From Gammaproteobacteria bacterium (GTDB lineage: Bacteria; Pseudomonadota; Gammaproteobacteria; GCA-001735895), in NCBI GenBank assembly GCA_024232855.1, contig JAAEPH010000438.1:1-52071 (forward strand): 52,071 bases of DNA, written 5' to 3'. The position numbers and the translations under genes were made by a program. Below, piece by piece: positions 43,922-52,071 of the stretch (positions are counted from its first letter, which is position 1; every line of letters begins with the position of its first letter). Below the pieces are notes generated by a model, which saw nothing but the letters and a program-made list of their open reading frames with translations, had not been told where the DNA came from and did no database searches.

Positions 43922-45925
43922 TTAGAGGGTCTTCATAAAGCTGGAACGGGATTTTACGGCATCGGTCGAATCGCTGCCCGACAGCGATACTTCACCCGAT
44001 TCGAACTGTCGCGCCAATTTACCCGCGTCGACTTCGCAAATACGCTTGCCGTCGCGGCCGATAAAAATGAAAAGTGTCGACTCTTCCGATTTCCAGGCCA
44101 GTTTGCCCAGGGTCTTGGCCTTGCCCTGAATGAAATTAACCCAGTCACCGACGGACAATGCTCCGACCTGATCAATTTTGACCGACTTTTCGGGTTTGTT
44201 CGTCTTGAAGGCTTCGAGCATGTCGGGCGGCATTTGAAACATTCCGGTCTGCATCAATTCATCGAATTCCGTGTTGTCTTCCTTGCTCTTGCTGTCGAAG
44301 GATTGCGCCGACAGTGAACGGGTTTTGCGTTTTGTTTCGATGATATTGCGGGCGGTCTGCTCGGCGACGTTCTGCTGTTCGAGCTTGAGGTAATCGCGCA
44401 GCGACTGCTGCAGTGATTCAGCTAGCTTGAGGCTGCGCATCGCACGGTGCAGCGAATGCGCAATGGTCGGCAATACTTCTAACAGTTCCGCCTGTTCCTC
44501 GGGGTTCTCCTTCGGGATCAGCGACCACACCTGTTTTTGCACAATCGAGATCGTTTTGTGCCAGGCATCCGAATCCATGCCTTGCTGCAGGGCGATCTGC
44601 ACTAGCAGCGGCAACCAGACTTTTTCGAACAGGATTAACGGCATTTCCAGCATGCGCAACGGCTGGGTGATGTCGGAAAGTCGTTCCTTGACCAGGGGCA
44701 ATACTTTACGGGTCGCCTCCATCTTTCGCTGGCGGCAAATGCTGCGTTCGTTTTCCCTGACGTAAGTCTGATATCCATCAAGCATTTCTGAATAACTGTC
44801 GACAGTGATAAATTCCCGACTGGCCATGCTCTCGATATGTTCACGAATAAAGCGAACCCCTGAAAATTCCGCATTGCCGTGGCACGCGATTTCAACTTCG
44901 CTGCCGATGATGCCATCCAGCAGGCGTCGCGCCGGGTTACTGGAGCGGCGCAGAAAACCGTCTTCCTGGATTGCCGTGATGAAAACGTAAATCTGCAATC
45001 GCGCCAGTTGCTGTTTGACCGGCGAGGGCAGGTCCTCGTCCTCGAAGATCAGCTTGAAGATCAGGTTGAGCTGATCGATATGCTCGTCGTACTCATTCAG
45101 GCCACAGCTGGCAAGCGCGCGCTTAAGCTCGGGAAAGTAATTCCTGTAACTGCTGGTGGATACCCTGGCTTTTTCCTTGAAACGCTGCACCAGGATGAGC
45201 CTGCAGGCGATATTACTCAGTTTAAGTTTCTGGGGCGGCGCGGATTCACTGAGACCTTCGAAGCTGCGTAAATGAATGCGAGCCGGTGGAATGTCGGGCA
45301 GCATGCCGTGGTTGAGTAGAAGCAGGTCGATTTGACGGTATAGCGGGCCGAGTGACTCGATGAAACGATCGGCGAACAATTGATAGAGTGCAAGCCTGTA
45401 GTTGACTTCGAGATTGAGGCTGTCGATCGCGTAACGAAATGACTCGCACAATCGTTTTATCTGCAACGGGTTGTGGTAAACGCTCGCACGCGGGCGCTTG
45501 ATGCAGGCTTGCAGGCGTTTCAGGATGCTTTGATCGAAATCCTTGAAGGCTTCTTCATAACGAGTCGTGATGCTTTCCATCTTGTCGATTTCGGCATTAT
45601 CGCCGGCGCCCGAAATGCCCAGTTCTTCCCAGTCGTGCCTGCCAGCTCCCGGCGACGGCGAGTCGCTATCGGTTTTGAATTCGGAGAAATGCCGTTTCAG
45701 CTGGAATGCAAACGACGAACAAATGATGCGCTGCTTGTACCGGATCAGCTTGTTCAGGCGTGTTGCGTCTTCATCCGACAGGTCCCAGCCGTGGTAATCG
45801 CCGGTGCTTTCGATCATGCGCACCAGCCGTTCACTGATCAGCTTCTTGCTGCAATCGGCAACTTCTGCAAAGACATCCTGACCGGATATCGATTTAGAAT
45901 GTTGCTGTTGCTTGGGATCGGTCAT
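43922..45925 (-). CDS. DUF1631-family protein
   Basis: About 667 residues from the ATG at 45925 (MTDPKQQQHSKSISGQDVFA); ATGs at 45958 and 45982 are alternatives and no ribosome site decides. It is mainly helical. The middle has QLKLSNIACRLILVQRFKEK-like and LDGIIGSEVEIACHGNAEF segments. The end is a small beta domain, SVGDWVNFIQGK ... STLFIFIGRDGKRICEV, that resembles a PilZ-like barrel. DUF1631 proteins are conserved in gammaproteobacteria and often mislabelled thymidine phosphorylase; no enzymatic motif is visible. It is divergent from rlmKL. Confidence 0.75.
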   Translation of the reverse strand: MTDPKQQQHSKSISGQDVFAEVADCSKKLISERLVRMIESTGDYHGWDLSDEDATRLNKLIRYKQRIICSSFAFQLKRHFSEFKTDSDSPSPGAGRHDWEELGISGAGDNAEIDKMESITTRYEEAFKDFDQSILKRLQACIKRPRASVYHNPLQIKRLCESFRYAIDSLNLEVNYRLALYQLFADRFIESLGPLYRQIDLLLLNHGMLPDIPPARIHLRSFEGLSESAPPQKLKLSNIACRLILVQRFKEKARVSTSSYRNYFPELKRALASCGLNEYDEHIDQLNLIFKLIFEDEDLPSPVKQQLARLQIYVFITAIQEDGFLRRSSNPARRLLDGIIGSEVEIACHGNAEFSGVRFIREHIESMASREFITVDSYSEMLDGYQTYVRENERSICRQRKMEATRKVLPLVKERLSDITQPLRMLEMPLILFEKVWLPLLVQIALQQGMDSDAWHKTISIVQKQVWSLIPKENPEEQAELLEVLPTIAHSLHRAMRSLKLAESLQQSLRDYLKLEQQNVAEQTARNIIETKRKTRSLSAQSFDSKSKEDNTEFDELMQTGMFQMPPDMLEAFKTNKPEKSVKIDQVGALSVGDWVNFIQGKAKTLGKLAWKSEESTLFIFIGRDGKRICEVDAGKLARQFESGEVSLSGSDSTDAVKSRSSFMKTL

Positions 45926-46076
45926 TCGGTCCGGGTAATCGGGAGGGTTAGAGTGCATAATATAGGTCAAAACAGGCTGCAAATCCTGCGACTATTTTCA
46001 TAAATATCGTTTTTCAAGTATTTTTCGACAGAAGGCGTAGTATCACCTCCCAGCGGTAGTGCCAAACCAGGAATCG

Positions 46077-48287
46077 ATGCAAACTCTGAAGTTATTTGTT
46101 ACCGGCCACAAGGGTTTCGAAACGCTTTTGTTTCACGAATTGCGCGCTGTTCTGGGCGCGACCGACGCCGTATTGGAAAAGAAGTACGGCGGTGTTGGAA
46201 TCAGCGCCGGGATCGATGCCGTTTACCGGCTGTGCCTGCATTCCAGGCTCGCCAATCGCGTTTTCTGTGAACTGGCTCGAGCCCCGGTCGAGGATGAGGC
46301 GCAGCTATACCAGGCGGTCTACGCGATCGACTGGGGATTACACATGGAAGCCAGAAACAGCATCGCGGTGTCGGCCACGCTGTCGCGGTCGAAGCTGAAC
46401 CATGGCCATTTTGTCGTATTACGGGTCAAGGATGCGATCGTCGACCAGTTTCGTGAGCGCTGCGGCAGTCGTCCCGTGGTTGCGAAGAAGCAACCCGATA
46501 TCCAGGTTCACGTCAACATTCATCACAACCAGGCAACTATCAGCCTCGACCTTTCGGGCGAGAGTCTGCATCGCCGCGGTTATCGCCTGCAGCATACCGG
46601 TGCGCCGCTGAAGGAACACCTGGCGGCGGCGCTGTTGGTGCAGGCGGGCTGGAATAGTGAAGCCGGCGAGCCCCGGCGCCTGCTCGACCCGATGTGCGGT
46701 TCGGGCACCTTCGTCATCGAAGCCGCAATGATGGCGGCCAACATCGCGCCCGGGCTGGAACGCGAATATTTCGGTTTCAAGCGTTGGTTAATGCACGACG
46801 CGCAACGCTGGCAAGCATGCCTCGAGCAGGCCAGGGAGGCAATCATCGCACAGCCGCAAGTCGAAATTTGCGCGAGTGATTACGATGCCAACGCGCTGCA
46901 GACGGCACTCGCCAATGCACGGCGCGCCGGCGTCGAGCATATGATTGAATTCTCCCACCAACAGGTTGGTGAACTCGAACTGGCGCCGGCGAAGAATGAA
47001 ACGCTGGTAATCTGCAATCCGCCCTATGGGCAAAGATTACAGGCCGAGCACGGGCTGGCCGAACTCTATACCGAGCTCGGCGCCGCGGTACGCCGACTTG
47101 CCCCGGCACGGCTTGCGACAATCTCGGCCAATCCGGATTTATTGCATCGCCTGAAAATGCAGCGCCTCAGCCGCAAGGATGTCAGGAACGGACCGCTGCA
47201 ATGCCTGTTTGCAATCTATGCCAGCGCCGCTGAGAAAGATCTTGTGGTCGCCGAAACGGCACCGCAGGCCGTTGACAAAGAAGCAGCGATGCCGGCCATT
47301 GACGAAGAAGCCGCGGTACCGCTCTACAACCGGCTCGTCAAAAATGCAAGGCATTTGCAGCGTTGGGCGAAGCGCAATGACGTGAGTTGCTATCGGATTT
47401 ATGACGCCGATCTGCCCGAATTCGCGTTTTCGCTCGATCGCTATCAAAGCGACGTCGCTCCCGGGCTGGAGTGGTTTCACCTGCAGGAGTACCAGGCGCC
47501 GGCGACGATTGACGCCGCCACCGCCGAACATCGAATCAAGCTTGCGATGGCAGTGGTTAAACAGGTCTTCGCGGTTAGCGATGATCGTTTGTTCTGCAAG
47601 ACGCGCAGCCGCCAGCGCGGCTCCGCGCAGTATCAGAAACAGGACAACCAGGCCGAATTTTTCCAGGTGCGCGAGGGCGCGGCATCCTTGCTGATCAACC
47701 TGAGCGATTATCTCGATTCGGGGTTGTTCCTCGATCACCGTATTACCAGGGACATGGTTTACCGGCAGGCCGGTGGCAAGCGAATACTCAACCTGTTTTG
47801 CTACACCGCGGCGGTGGGTGTGCTCGCGGGATTAGGCGGTGCGGCCCGGGTAGTCAACATCGACATGTCGGTGAACTATCTCAAGTGGGCGCGAGAGAAC
47901 CACCTGTTGAACCGGCTCGATGACGACGAACGCTACCAGTTTATCCGCGCCGACATCGTCGAGTTGCTAAATCACCCGCACCGATTTTCACTACAGCGGG
48001 AGTTTGATCTCATATTCCTCGACCCGCCGTCGTTTTCCAATTCGAGCAAGATGCGGGAGACGCTCGATATCCAGCGCGATCACGCCAGCCTGATCGGCCT
48101 TGCGATGGATTTACTGAAGTCCGACGGGCTGCTGCTGTTTTCGACCAATCGGCGTGGTTTCAAGCTGGCGCGGGAGATCGACGAGACCTGCGCGGTGCGG
48201 GATATCACGCACTCGACCATCGCCGAGGACTTCAGGCGAAACCCGAAGATTCATCTTTGCTGGGAAATAAGGCACGGGACCGCATAG
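46077..48287 (+). CDS. rlmL: Bifunctional 23S rRNA methyltransferase RlmKL
   Basis: A 736-residue fusion from the ATG at 46077, which has AGGA five bases upstream; a GTG 18 bases earlier is less likely. The N-terminal THUMP domain covers about residues 45-155. The RlmL-like N2-guanine methyltransferase has PMCGSGTFVIEAAMMAANIA and the catalytic NPPYGQRL, acting at G2445. The C-terminal RlmK-like N7-guanine methyltransferase has LNLFCYTAAVGVLAGLGGA and FLDPPSFSNSSKM, acting at G2069. Both catalytic motifs are intact. mnmH begins three bases after its stop. Confidence 0.96.
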   Translation: MQTLKLFVTGHKGFETLLFHELRAVLGATDAVLEKKYGGVGISAGIDAVYRLCLHSRLANRVFCELARAPVEDEAQLYQAVYAIDWGLHMEARNSIAVSATLSRSKLNHGHFVVLRVKDAIVDQFRERCGSRPVVAKKQPDIQVHVNIHHNQATISLDLSGESLHRRGYRLQHTGAPLKEHLAAALLVQAGWNSEAGEPRRLLDPMCGSGTFVIEAAMMAANIAPGLEREYFGFKRWLMHDAQRWQACLEQAREAIIAQPQVEICASDYDANALQTALANARRAGVEHMIEFSHQQVGELELAPAKNETLVICNPPYGQRLQAEHGLAELYTELGAAVRRLAPARLATISANPDLLHRLKMQRLSRKDVRNGPLQCLFAIYASAAEKDLVVAETAPQAVDKEAAMPAIDEEAAVPLYNRLVKNARHLQRWAKRNDVSCYRIYDADLPEFAFSLDRYQSDVAPGLEWFHLQEYQAPATIDAATAEHRIKLAMAVVKQVFAVSDDRLFCKTRSRQRGSAQYQKQDNQAEFFQVREGAASLLINLSDYLDSGLFLDHRITRDMVYRQAGGKRILNLFCYTAAVGVLAGLGGAARVVNIDMSVNYLKWARENHLLNRLDDDERYQFIRADIVELLNHPHRFSLQREFDLIFLDPPSFSNSSKMRETLDIQRDHASLIGLAMDLLKSDGLLLFSTNRRGFKLAREIDETCAVRDITHSTIAEDFRRNPKIHLCWEIRHGTA

Positions 48288-48290
48288 CGT

Positions 48291-49394
48291 ATGACAGGTG
48301 AGAATAGCGGCGATTATCACCGCCTGTTTCTGCAGGATACGCCCCTGCTGGATGTGCGTGCGCCGGTCGAATTCGACAAGGGCGCGTTTCCCACCGCGAC
48401 CAATATCCCGCTGCTGGACGATGAGCAACGCGAGATGATCGGCAAGCGTTATAAACATGCCGGTCAGGATGAAGCGATTCGACTCGGGCTCGAATTGGCA
48501 ACCCCCGAGATACGCGGAGAAAAGCTGCAGGCCTGGCGGGCGTTTTGCGAGGCCAATCCGCGGGGCATGCTTTACTGTTTTCGCGGGGGCTTGCGTTCGC
48601 GTACGACCCAGCAATGGTTGCGCCAGGCCGGTGTCGACTACCCGTTGGTGGAAGGCGGCTACAAGGCCATGCGGCGTTTCCTCATCGATGAACTGGAGAT
48701 GTCCGCAGGCACGGTGCCGCTGGTCTCGGTATCCGGCCTCACCGGTGTCGGCAAGACCCGGGTGTTGAAGAAAATCCGCCATCACATTGATTTTGAAGGT
48801 CTCGCCAATCACCGCGGCTCCGCCTTCGGGCGCGATGCGCTGGACCTGCAACCGGCCGTCATCGACTGGGAAAACCGTGTTGCGATTCAATACCTGAAGC
48901 ATCGTCACCGCTTCCCCGGACGCGATCTGTTCGTCGAGGACGAGGGACGGCGCATCGGCCGTATCAACATGCCTGAATGCCTCTTCGCGGCCTTGCTGAA
49001 GGCGCCGCGCGCCATCTTGACGGTCGATACCGAGGTCCGGGTCAGGTTTATCGGCGAGGACTACATCCTGCACAGTTGGCCGCATTATCAGCGACTTTAC
49101 GGTGATATGGCCGAAAGCGAGTTCAGTAGTTACGTACTGGATAACCTGGTGCGCATTCAAAAACGCCTCGGCGGCGATCGTTACCAGCAGGTACGACGTT
49201 GTTTCGAGGATGCCCTGCAGCTGTTTTTCGGAGACGGTGACGTAACCGGGTTTTACCCGGGGATACAAATATTGCTCGAACAGTATTACGATCCAATGTA
49301 CCTTTACCAGATACAGAACAAAAAGCCCGAAATCGTATTCGAGGGCCCGGAAACCGAGTTCCTGCAATGGGCCGAGGCGCGTTGCGCCGACTGA
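48291..49394 (+). CDS. mnmH: tRNA 2-selenouridine synthase
   Basis: A 367-residue protein (also called SelU or YbbB). The N-terminal rhodanese domain (about 1-125) has its active cysteine C96 in YCFRGGLRSR. A P-loop GLTGVGKT (149-156) begins the C-terminal domain, with RGSAFG and VEDEGRRIGRINMP following. It replaces sulfur by selenium in 2-thiouridine at the tRNA wobble position via a geranylated intermediate. It requires selenophosphate; selD is not in this window. It is closely spaced after rlmKL, so the two RNA-modification genes share transcription. Confidence 0.94.
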   Translation: MTGENSGDYHRLFLQDTPLLDVRAPVEFDKGAFPTATNIPLLDDEQREMIGKRYKHAGQDEAIRLGLELATPEIRGEKLQAWRAFCEANPRGMLYCFRGGLRSRTTQQWLRQAGVDYPLVEGGYKAMRRFLIDELEMSAGTVPLVSVSGLTGVGKTRVLKKIRHHIDFEGLANHRGSAFGRDALDLQPAVIDWENRVAIQYLKHRHRFPGRDLFVEDEGRRIGRINMPECLFAALLKAPRAILTVDTEVRVRFIGEDYILHSWPHYQRLYGDMAESEFSSYVLDNLVRIQKRLGGDRYQQVRRCFEDALQLFFGDGDVTGFYPGIQILLEQYYDPMYLYQIQNKKPEIVFEGPETEFLQWAEARCAD

Positions 49395-49429
49395 ACTTAT
49401 CACCCGGAGCAAAGTCTTATGCGAGCAAC

Positions 49430-49723
49430 CTAGCCTGCATATTGCACCAGTCGGTCTCGGGCCTGGGTATAACTATCTGAAAGATTAGGAGTAAACTGGA
49501 AAACTCACAAATGGAAATAAAAGTACAGTTTGTCACCGGCCCGAGCCCTATCCCGGCCCTGACTTGTCCAGATACGCCTGAACCTGGTCTTCGCCGCTCC
49601 CGGCATGGCTCAAGCCATAGCTTAAGCTATGGCTTTCGGTCCAGACCTGCGTTCAGGCGCATCTGTCCTGCGTCGGTATGCCGCATCACAGAATCCGGGA
49701 TACTGATGCAATATACAGGCTAG
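49430..49723. repeat. Palindromic element R9, 294-bp long copy with CTAG flanks
   Basis: CTAG (49430-49433) then CCTGCATATTGCACCAG (49434-49450) face CTGATGCAATATACAGG (49703-49719) then CTAG (49720-49723); the arms differ at two positions. The interior is unlike other copies. It contains a perfect 20-bp palindrome at 49614-49633 (centre AGCTTAAGCT) inside a larger stem built from GCCTGAACCTGG-like and CCAGACCTGCGTTCAGGC-like sides. It fills the 342-bp gap between mnmH and the next gene, ending 13 bp before that gene's ATG. No coding region is supported. Confidence 0.8.
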
Positions 49724-49736
49724 CGAAACCCCGAGC

Positions 49737-51872
49737 ATGAAGAAAAAGATAATACTGTTGCTGTCGTTGCTCGTCATCGTCCTGTTGTTCTTCCTCTTCG
49801 AGCTGGATCAGTACCTGACGCTGGAGCACGTCAAGGACCATCAACAGGTGATCGAGCGATACTATGCCGACAATCGCGTTGCCACGCTGGTCGGATTTTT
49901 CGCTCTATACGTACTGGTCACCGGCGCGTCGCTGCCCGGCGCGGCGGTGATGACACTGGTCGCCGGCGCCATATTCGGTTTGCCCACGGCCTTGTTGCTG
50001 GTCTCATTCGCCAGCACCATCGGTGCTTCCATCGCTTTCCTGGTTTCACGATATCTCTTCCGCGACGCGGTCCAGTCTCGTTTTGGCGGCTCGCTCAGGG
50101 CGATTAACGCCGGCATCGACAGGGATGGCCCCTTTTACCTGTTCGCGCTGCGCCTGGTGCCCGCCTTTCCGTTTTTCGTAATCAACCTGGTGATGGGGCT
50201 GACTACCCTGCGCCTGTGGACGTTTTTCTGGGTCAGCCAGGTCGGTATGCTGGCTGGCACCGTGGTTTTCGTCAATGCCGGCACGCAACTCGCGCAAATC
50301 GAATCGGCCAGCGGTATCTTCAGCACCGGGATCCTGGTTTCTTTCCTGCTGCTGGCCATGTTGCCGTTCGCCGGCCGCAAGGCGATTACGATGATCGCGG
50401 CTCGCAAGGCCTTGAAAGGGTATGAGAAACCAGCAAAGTTCGATACCAACCTGGTCGTTATCGGTGCCGGTTCGGCCGGGCTTGTAACCGCCTATATCGC
50501 CGCGGCGGTCAAGGCCAGGGTGACCCTGATCGAGAAGAGCAGGATGGGTGGCGACTGTCTCAATTACGGTTGCGTGCCTTCAAAGGCGCTGCTGCGTTCG
50601 GCGAAACTGCTGTCACAGGTCGCACGCAGCCGTGAGTACGGTATCGCCAGCGCCAGCGCCGAGTTCGACTTCGCGGAGGTGATGGAACGCATTCAGCAGG
50701 TAATACGGGACATCGAGCCTCACGATTCGGTCGAGCGTTACAGCGGCCTCGGTGTCGACGTGGTGCAGGGCGAAGCGCGCGTTACCTCGCCGTGGACGGT
50801 CGAGGTCAACGGTAACACGATCAAGACCCCCAATATCGTCGTCGCCACCGGCGGGCGGCCATTCGTTCCTCCGATCGAGGGTATCGACGAAGTCGGCTAC
50901 TACACCTCCGATAATCTATGGGAAATTCGAGATAAGCCGCAGAAAATGGTGGTGCTCGGCGGAGGCCCCATCGGTTGCGAGCTTACCCAGGCCTTTGCGC
51001 GACTCGGTGTCGCGGTGACCCAGATCGAAATGTTGCCGCGAATTCTGCTGCGCGAGGACATTGAAGTTTCCGAGGTGGTGCAGGAAAAATTCATCGCCGA
51101 GGGTGTACAGTTGTTAACCGGCCATAGCGCGAAACGCTTTTTCAAACGCGATGGCCGCGATGTCGTCGTCGCCGAGAGCGAAGAAGGTAGCGTCGAAGTC
51201 GAGTTCGATACGCTCATCGTCGCGGTCGGAAGGGCTCCCGCGAGTAGCGGCTTCGGTCTCGAAGAGGTCGGAGTTCGACTGCGCGACAACGGCAGCATCG
51301 AGGTCAACGAGTACCTGCAGACCAATGTGCCGACGATCTATGCCTGCGGCGATGTCACCGGCCCATACCAGTTTACCCACGTCGCCGCCCACCAGGCCTG
51401 GTATACCTCTGTAAACTCGCTATTTGGCATTATCAAGCGTTTCAAGGTGGATTATTCGGTGATTCCCTGGGCCACGTTTACCGAGCCCGAAATCGCCCGT
51501 GTCGGCCTCAATGAAAGCGATGCGAGAGAGCAGGGTGTCAAGTACGAAGTCACGCGTTACGGTATCGACGACCTCGACCGCGCCATTGCCGACGGCGAGG
51601 CGCATGGCTTCGTCAAGGTACTGACCGTGCCCGGCAAGGACCGGATTCTGGGGGTGACGATCGTCGGTGAACACGCCGGTGACCTGATCGCCGAGTACGT
51701 GCTGGCGATGCGTCACGGTCTCGGGCTCAACAAGGTTCTCGGCACCATTCACATTTATCCGACTCTTGCCGAGGCCAACAAGTACGCGGCTGGCGAGTGG
51801 AAACGCGCGCACGCACCCGAACGCCTGCTCGAATGGATTGCCAGGTTCCACAACTGGCGCCGCAACCCCTGA
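49737..51872 (+). CDS. TVP38/TMEM64 membrane domain fused to FAD-dependent disulfide oxidoreductase
   Basis: A 711-residue fusion. Residues 1-225 are a membrane TVP38/DedA-like (SNARE-associated) domain with an initial helix and motifs GASLPGAAVMTLVAGAIFG and LFALRLVPAFPFFVINLVMG. From ~237 comes a pyridine-nucleotide disulfide oxidoreductase: GAGSAG (243-248), redox pair C274/C279 in GGDCLNYGCVPSK, a second dinucleotide site VVLGGGPIGCELTQ and C-terminal HIYPTLAEANKY. Tyr674 stands where dihydrolipoamide dehydrogenases have the catalytic His, as in mercuric reductase, but the mercury-binding cysteines are absent. It anchors a flavin reductase to the inner membrane; the substrate is unknown. 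Confidence 0.9.
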   Translation: MKKKIILLLSLLVIVLLFFLFELDQYLTLEHVKDHQQVIERYYADNRVATLVGFFALYVLVTGASLPGAAVMTLVAGAIFGLPTALLLVSFASTIGASIAFLVSRYLFRDAVQSRFGGSLRAINAGIDRDGPFYLFALRLVPAFPFFVINLVMGLTTLRLWTFFWVSQVGMLAGTVVFVNAGTQLAQIESASGIFSTGILVSFLLLAMLPFAGRKAITMIAARKALKGYEKPAKFDTNLVVIGAGSAGLVTAYIAAAVKARVTLIEKSRMGGDCLNYGCVPSKALLRSAKLLSQVARSREYGIASASAEFDFAEVMERIQQVIRDIEPHDSVERYSGLGVDVVQGEARVTSPWTVEVNGNTIKTPNIVVATGGRPFVPPIEGIDEVGYYTSDNLWEIRDKPQKMVVLGGGPIGCELTQAFARLGVAVTQIEMLPRILLREDIEVSEVVQEKFIAEGVQLLTGHSAKRFFKRDGRDVVVAESEEGSVEVEFDTLIVAVGRAPASSGFGLEEVGVRLRDNGSIEVNEYLQTNVPTIYACGDVTGPYQFTHVAAHQAWYTSVNSLFGIIKRFKVDYSVIPWATFTEPEIARVGLNESDAREQGVKYEVTRYGIDDLDRAIADGEAHGFVKVLTVPGKDRILGVTIVGEHAGDLIAEYVLAMRHGLGLNKVLGTIHIYPTLAEANKYAAGEWKRAHAPERLLEWIARFHNWRRNP

Positions 51873-51888
51873 TCTTCTCCTGTCATCC

Positions 51889-52071
51889 CTAACCCGCATA
51901 TCTCACCAGGATGGTGGGCCCTCGCTTCTTCTTTGAACCTAGAAAACGCAGTATCGTGTCGAGTTAAATCCAGAACCTTGGGATCGGAAAGGAAGCCGTG
52001 AAACTGGTTATTGTTACCCAGTGGGTGCGTTCAGCATGCTGAGCAATTCCCACCAGAAGAGGTTAGCCGCC
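51889..52071. repeat. Palindromic element R10, left part at window edge
   Basis: CTAA (51889-51892) and the terminal repeat CCCGCATATCTCACCAG (51893-51909) are followed by ~35 bp like the left end of R5 and R7 (GGCCCTCGCTTCTTCTTTGAA region), after which similarity fades. No right arm is visible before the window ends, so the element is either longer than its relatives or truncated. The remaining sequence up to 52071 holds no supported gene. Confidence 0.6.

Noticed and set aside
46059-46076. GTG start for rlmKL
   Set aside because: The ATG at 46077 has AGGA at good spacing and matches the usual N-terminus (MQTLKLFVT); the GTG has no site.
48111-49412. 433-residue minus-strand open frame
   Set aside because: It is antisense to mnmH and the end of rlmKL; both have intact catalytic motifs on the plus strand.
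49737-51872. Dihydrolipoamide dehydrogenase (lpd) for the sucAB complex
   Set aside because: It is fused to a membrane domain, lies 6 kb away and lacks the catalytic His of the E3 HPT motif (IYPTLAE).

Overview
This window looks like a chromosomal segment of a gammaproteobacterium, probably marine or sediment-dwelling and able to respire nitrate. The basis is the E. coli-like nap gene order, full-length gamma-type PurL, RlmKL fusion and EttA, and moderately high GC. I cannot place it below class. No rRNA, tRNA or CRISPR array was recognised.

Layout. Positions 1-2056 are a scar of mobile DNA: a serine-recombinase module whose recombinase is cut after its first strand and joined in frame to an alkaline-phosphatase-like gene that leaves the window, next to a decayed IS91-type transposase. 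2437-4941 holds the AmmeMemoRadiSam trio. 5149-12525 carries purL, a maleate-isomerase-family gene, msrPQ and a nucleotide-sugar epimerase. 12708-19577 is a tightly overlapping peptide-type ABC importer operon (double ATPase, binding protein, two permeases) followed by a methyltransferase. 19780-30448 is an envelope or glycan cluster: a large ABC exporter-like protein with a degenerate, expanded nucleotide-binding domain, three glycosyltransferases, a histidine phosphatase, a polysaccharide deacetylase, an HD-domain protein, a stand-alone cyclic-nucleotide-binding protein, a wrecked class III adenylate cyclase and a methyltransferase. 30632-36824 is napFDAGHBC on the minus strand, with a well-spaced FNR/DNR-type promoter upstream. 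36925-51872 is mostly housekeeping: a DUF815 ATPase, ettA, sucAB, a DUF1631 protein, rlmKL, mnmH and a TVP38-flavoprotein fusion.

How the parts work together. Nap supplies periplasmic nitrate reduction fed from quinol through NapC and NapGH. SucAB feeds the TCA cycle, but its E3 partner is not adjacent. MsrPQ repairs oxidised periplasmic methionines. The importer brings in peptides or similar solutes. The glycan cluster probably makes, trims and exports or senses a surface glycan, possibly under cyclic-nucleotide influence.

The most striking non-gene signal is a dispersed family of palindromic elements. They have 17-bp terminal inverted repeats close to CCCGCATATCTCACCAG and 4-bp flanks of the form YTAR (CTAG, TTAG, CTAA, TTAA). 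About nine copies lie at gene boundaries, several with a gene's stop codon inside the 4-bp flank. The most unusual protein is the ABC protein at 19780-22419, in which the helical part of the ATPase appears triplicated and the catalytic motifs are eroded.
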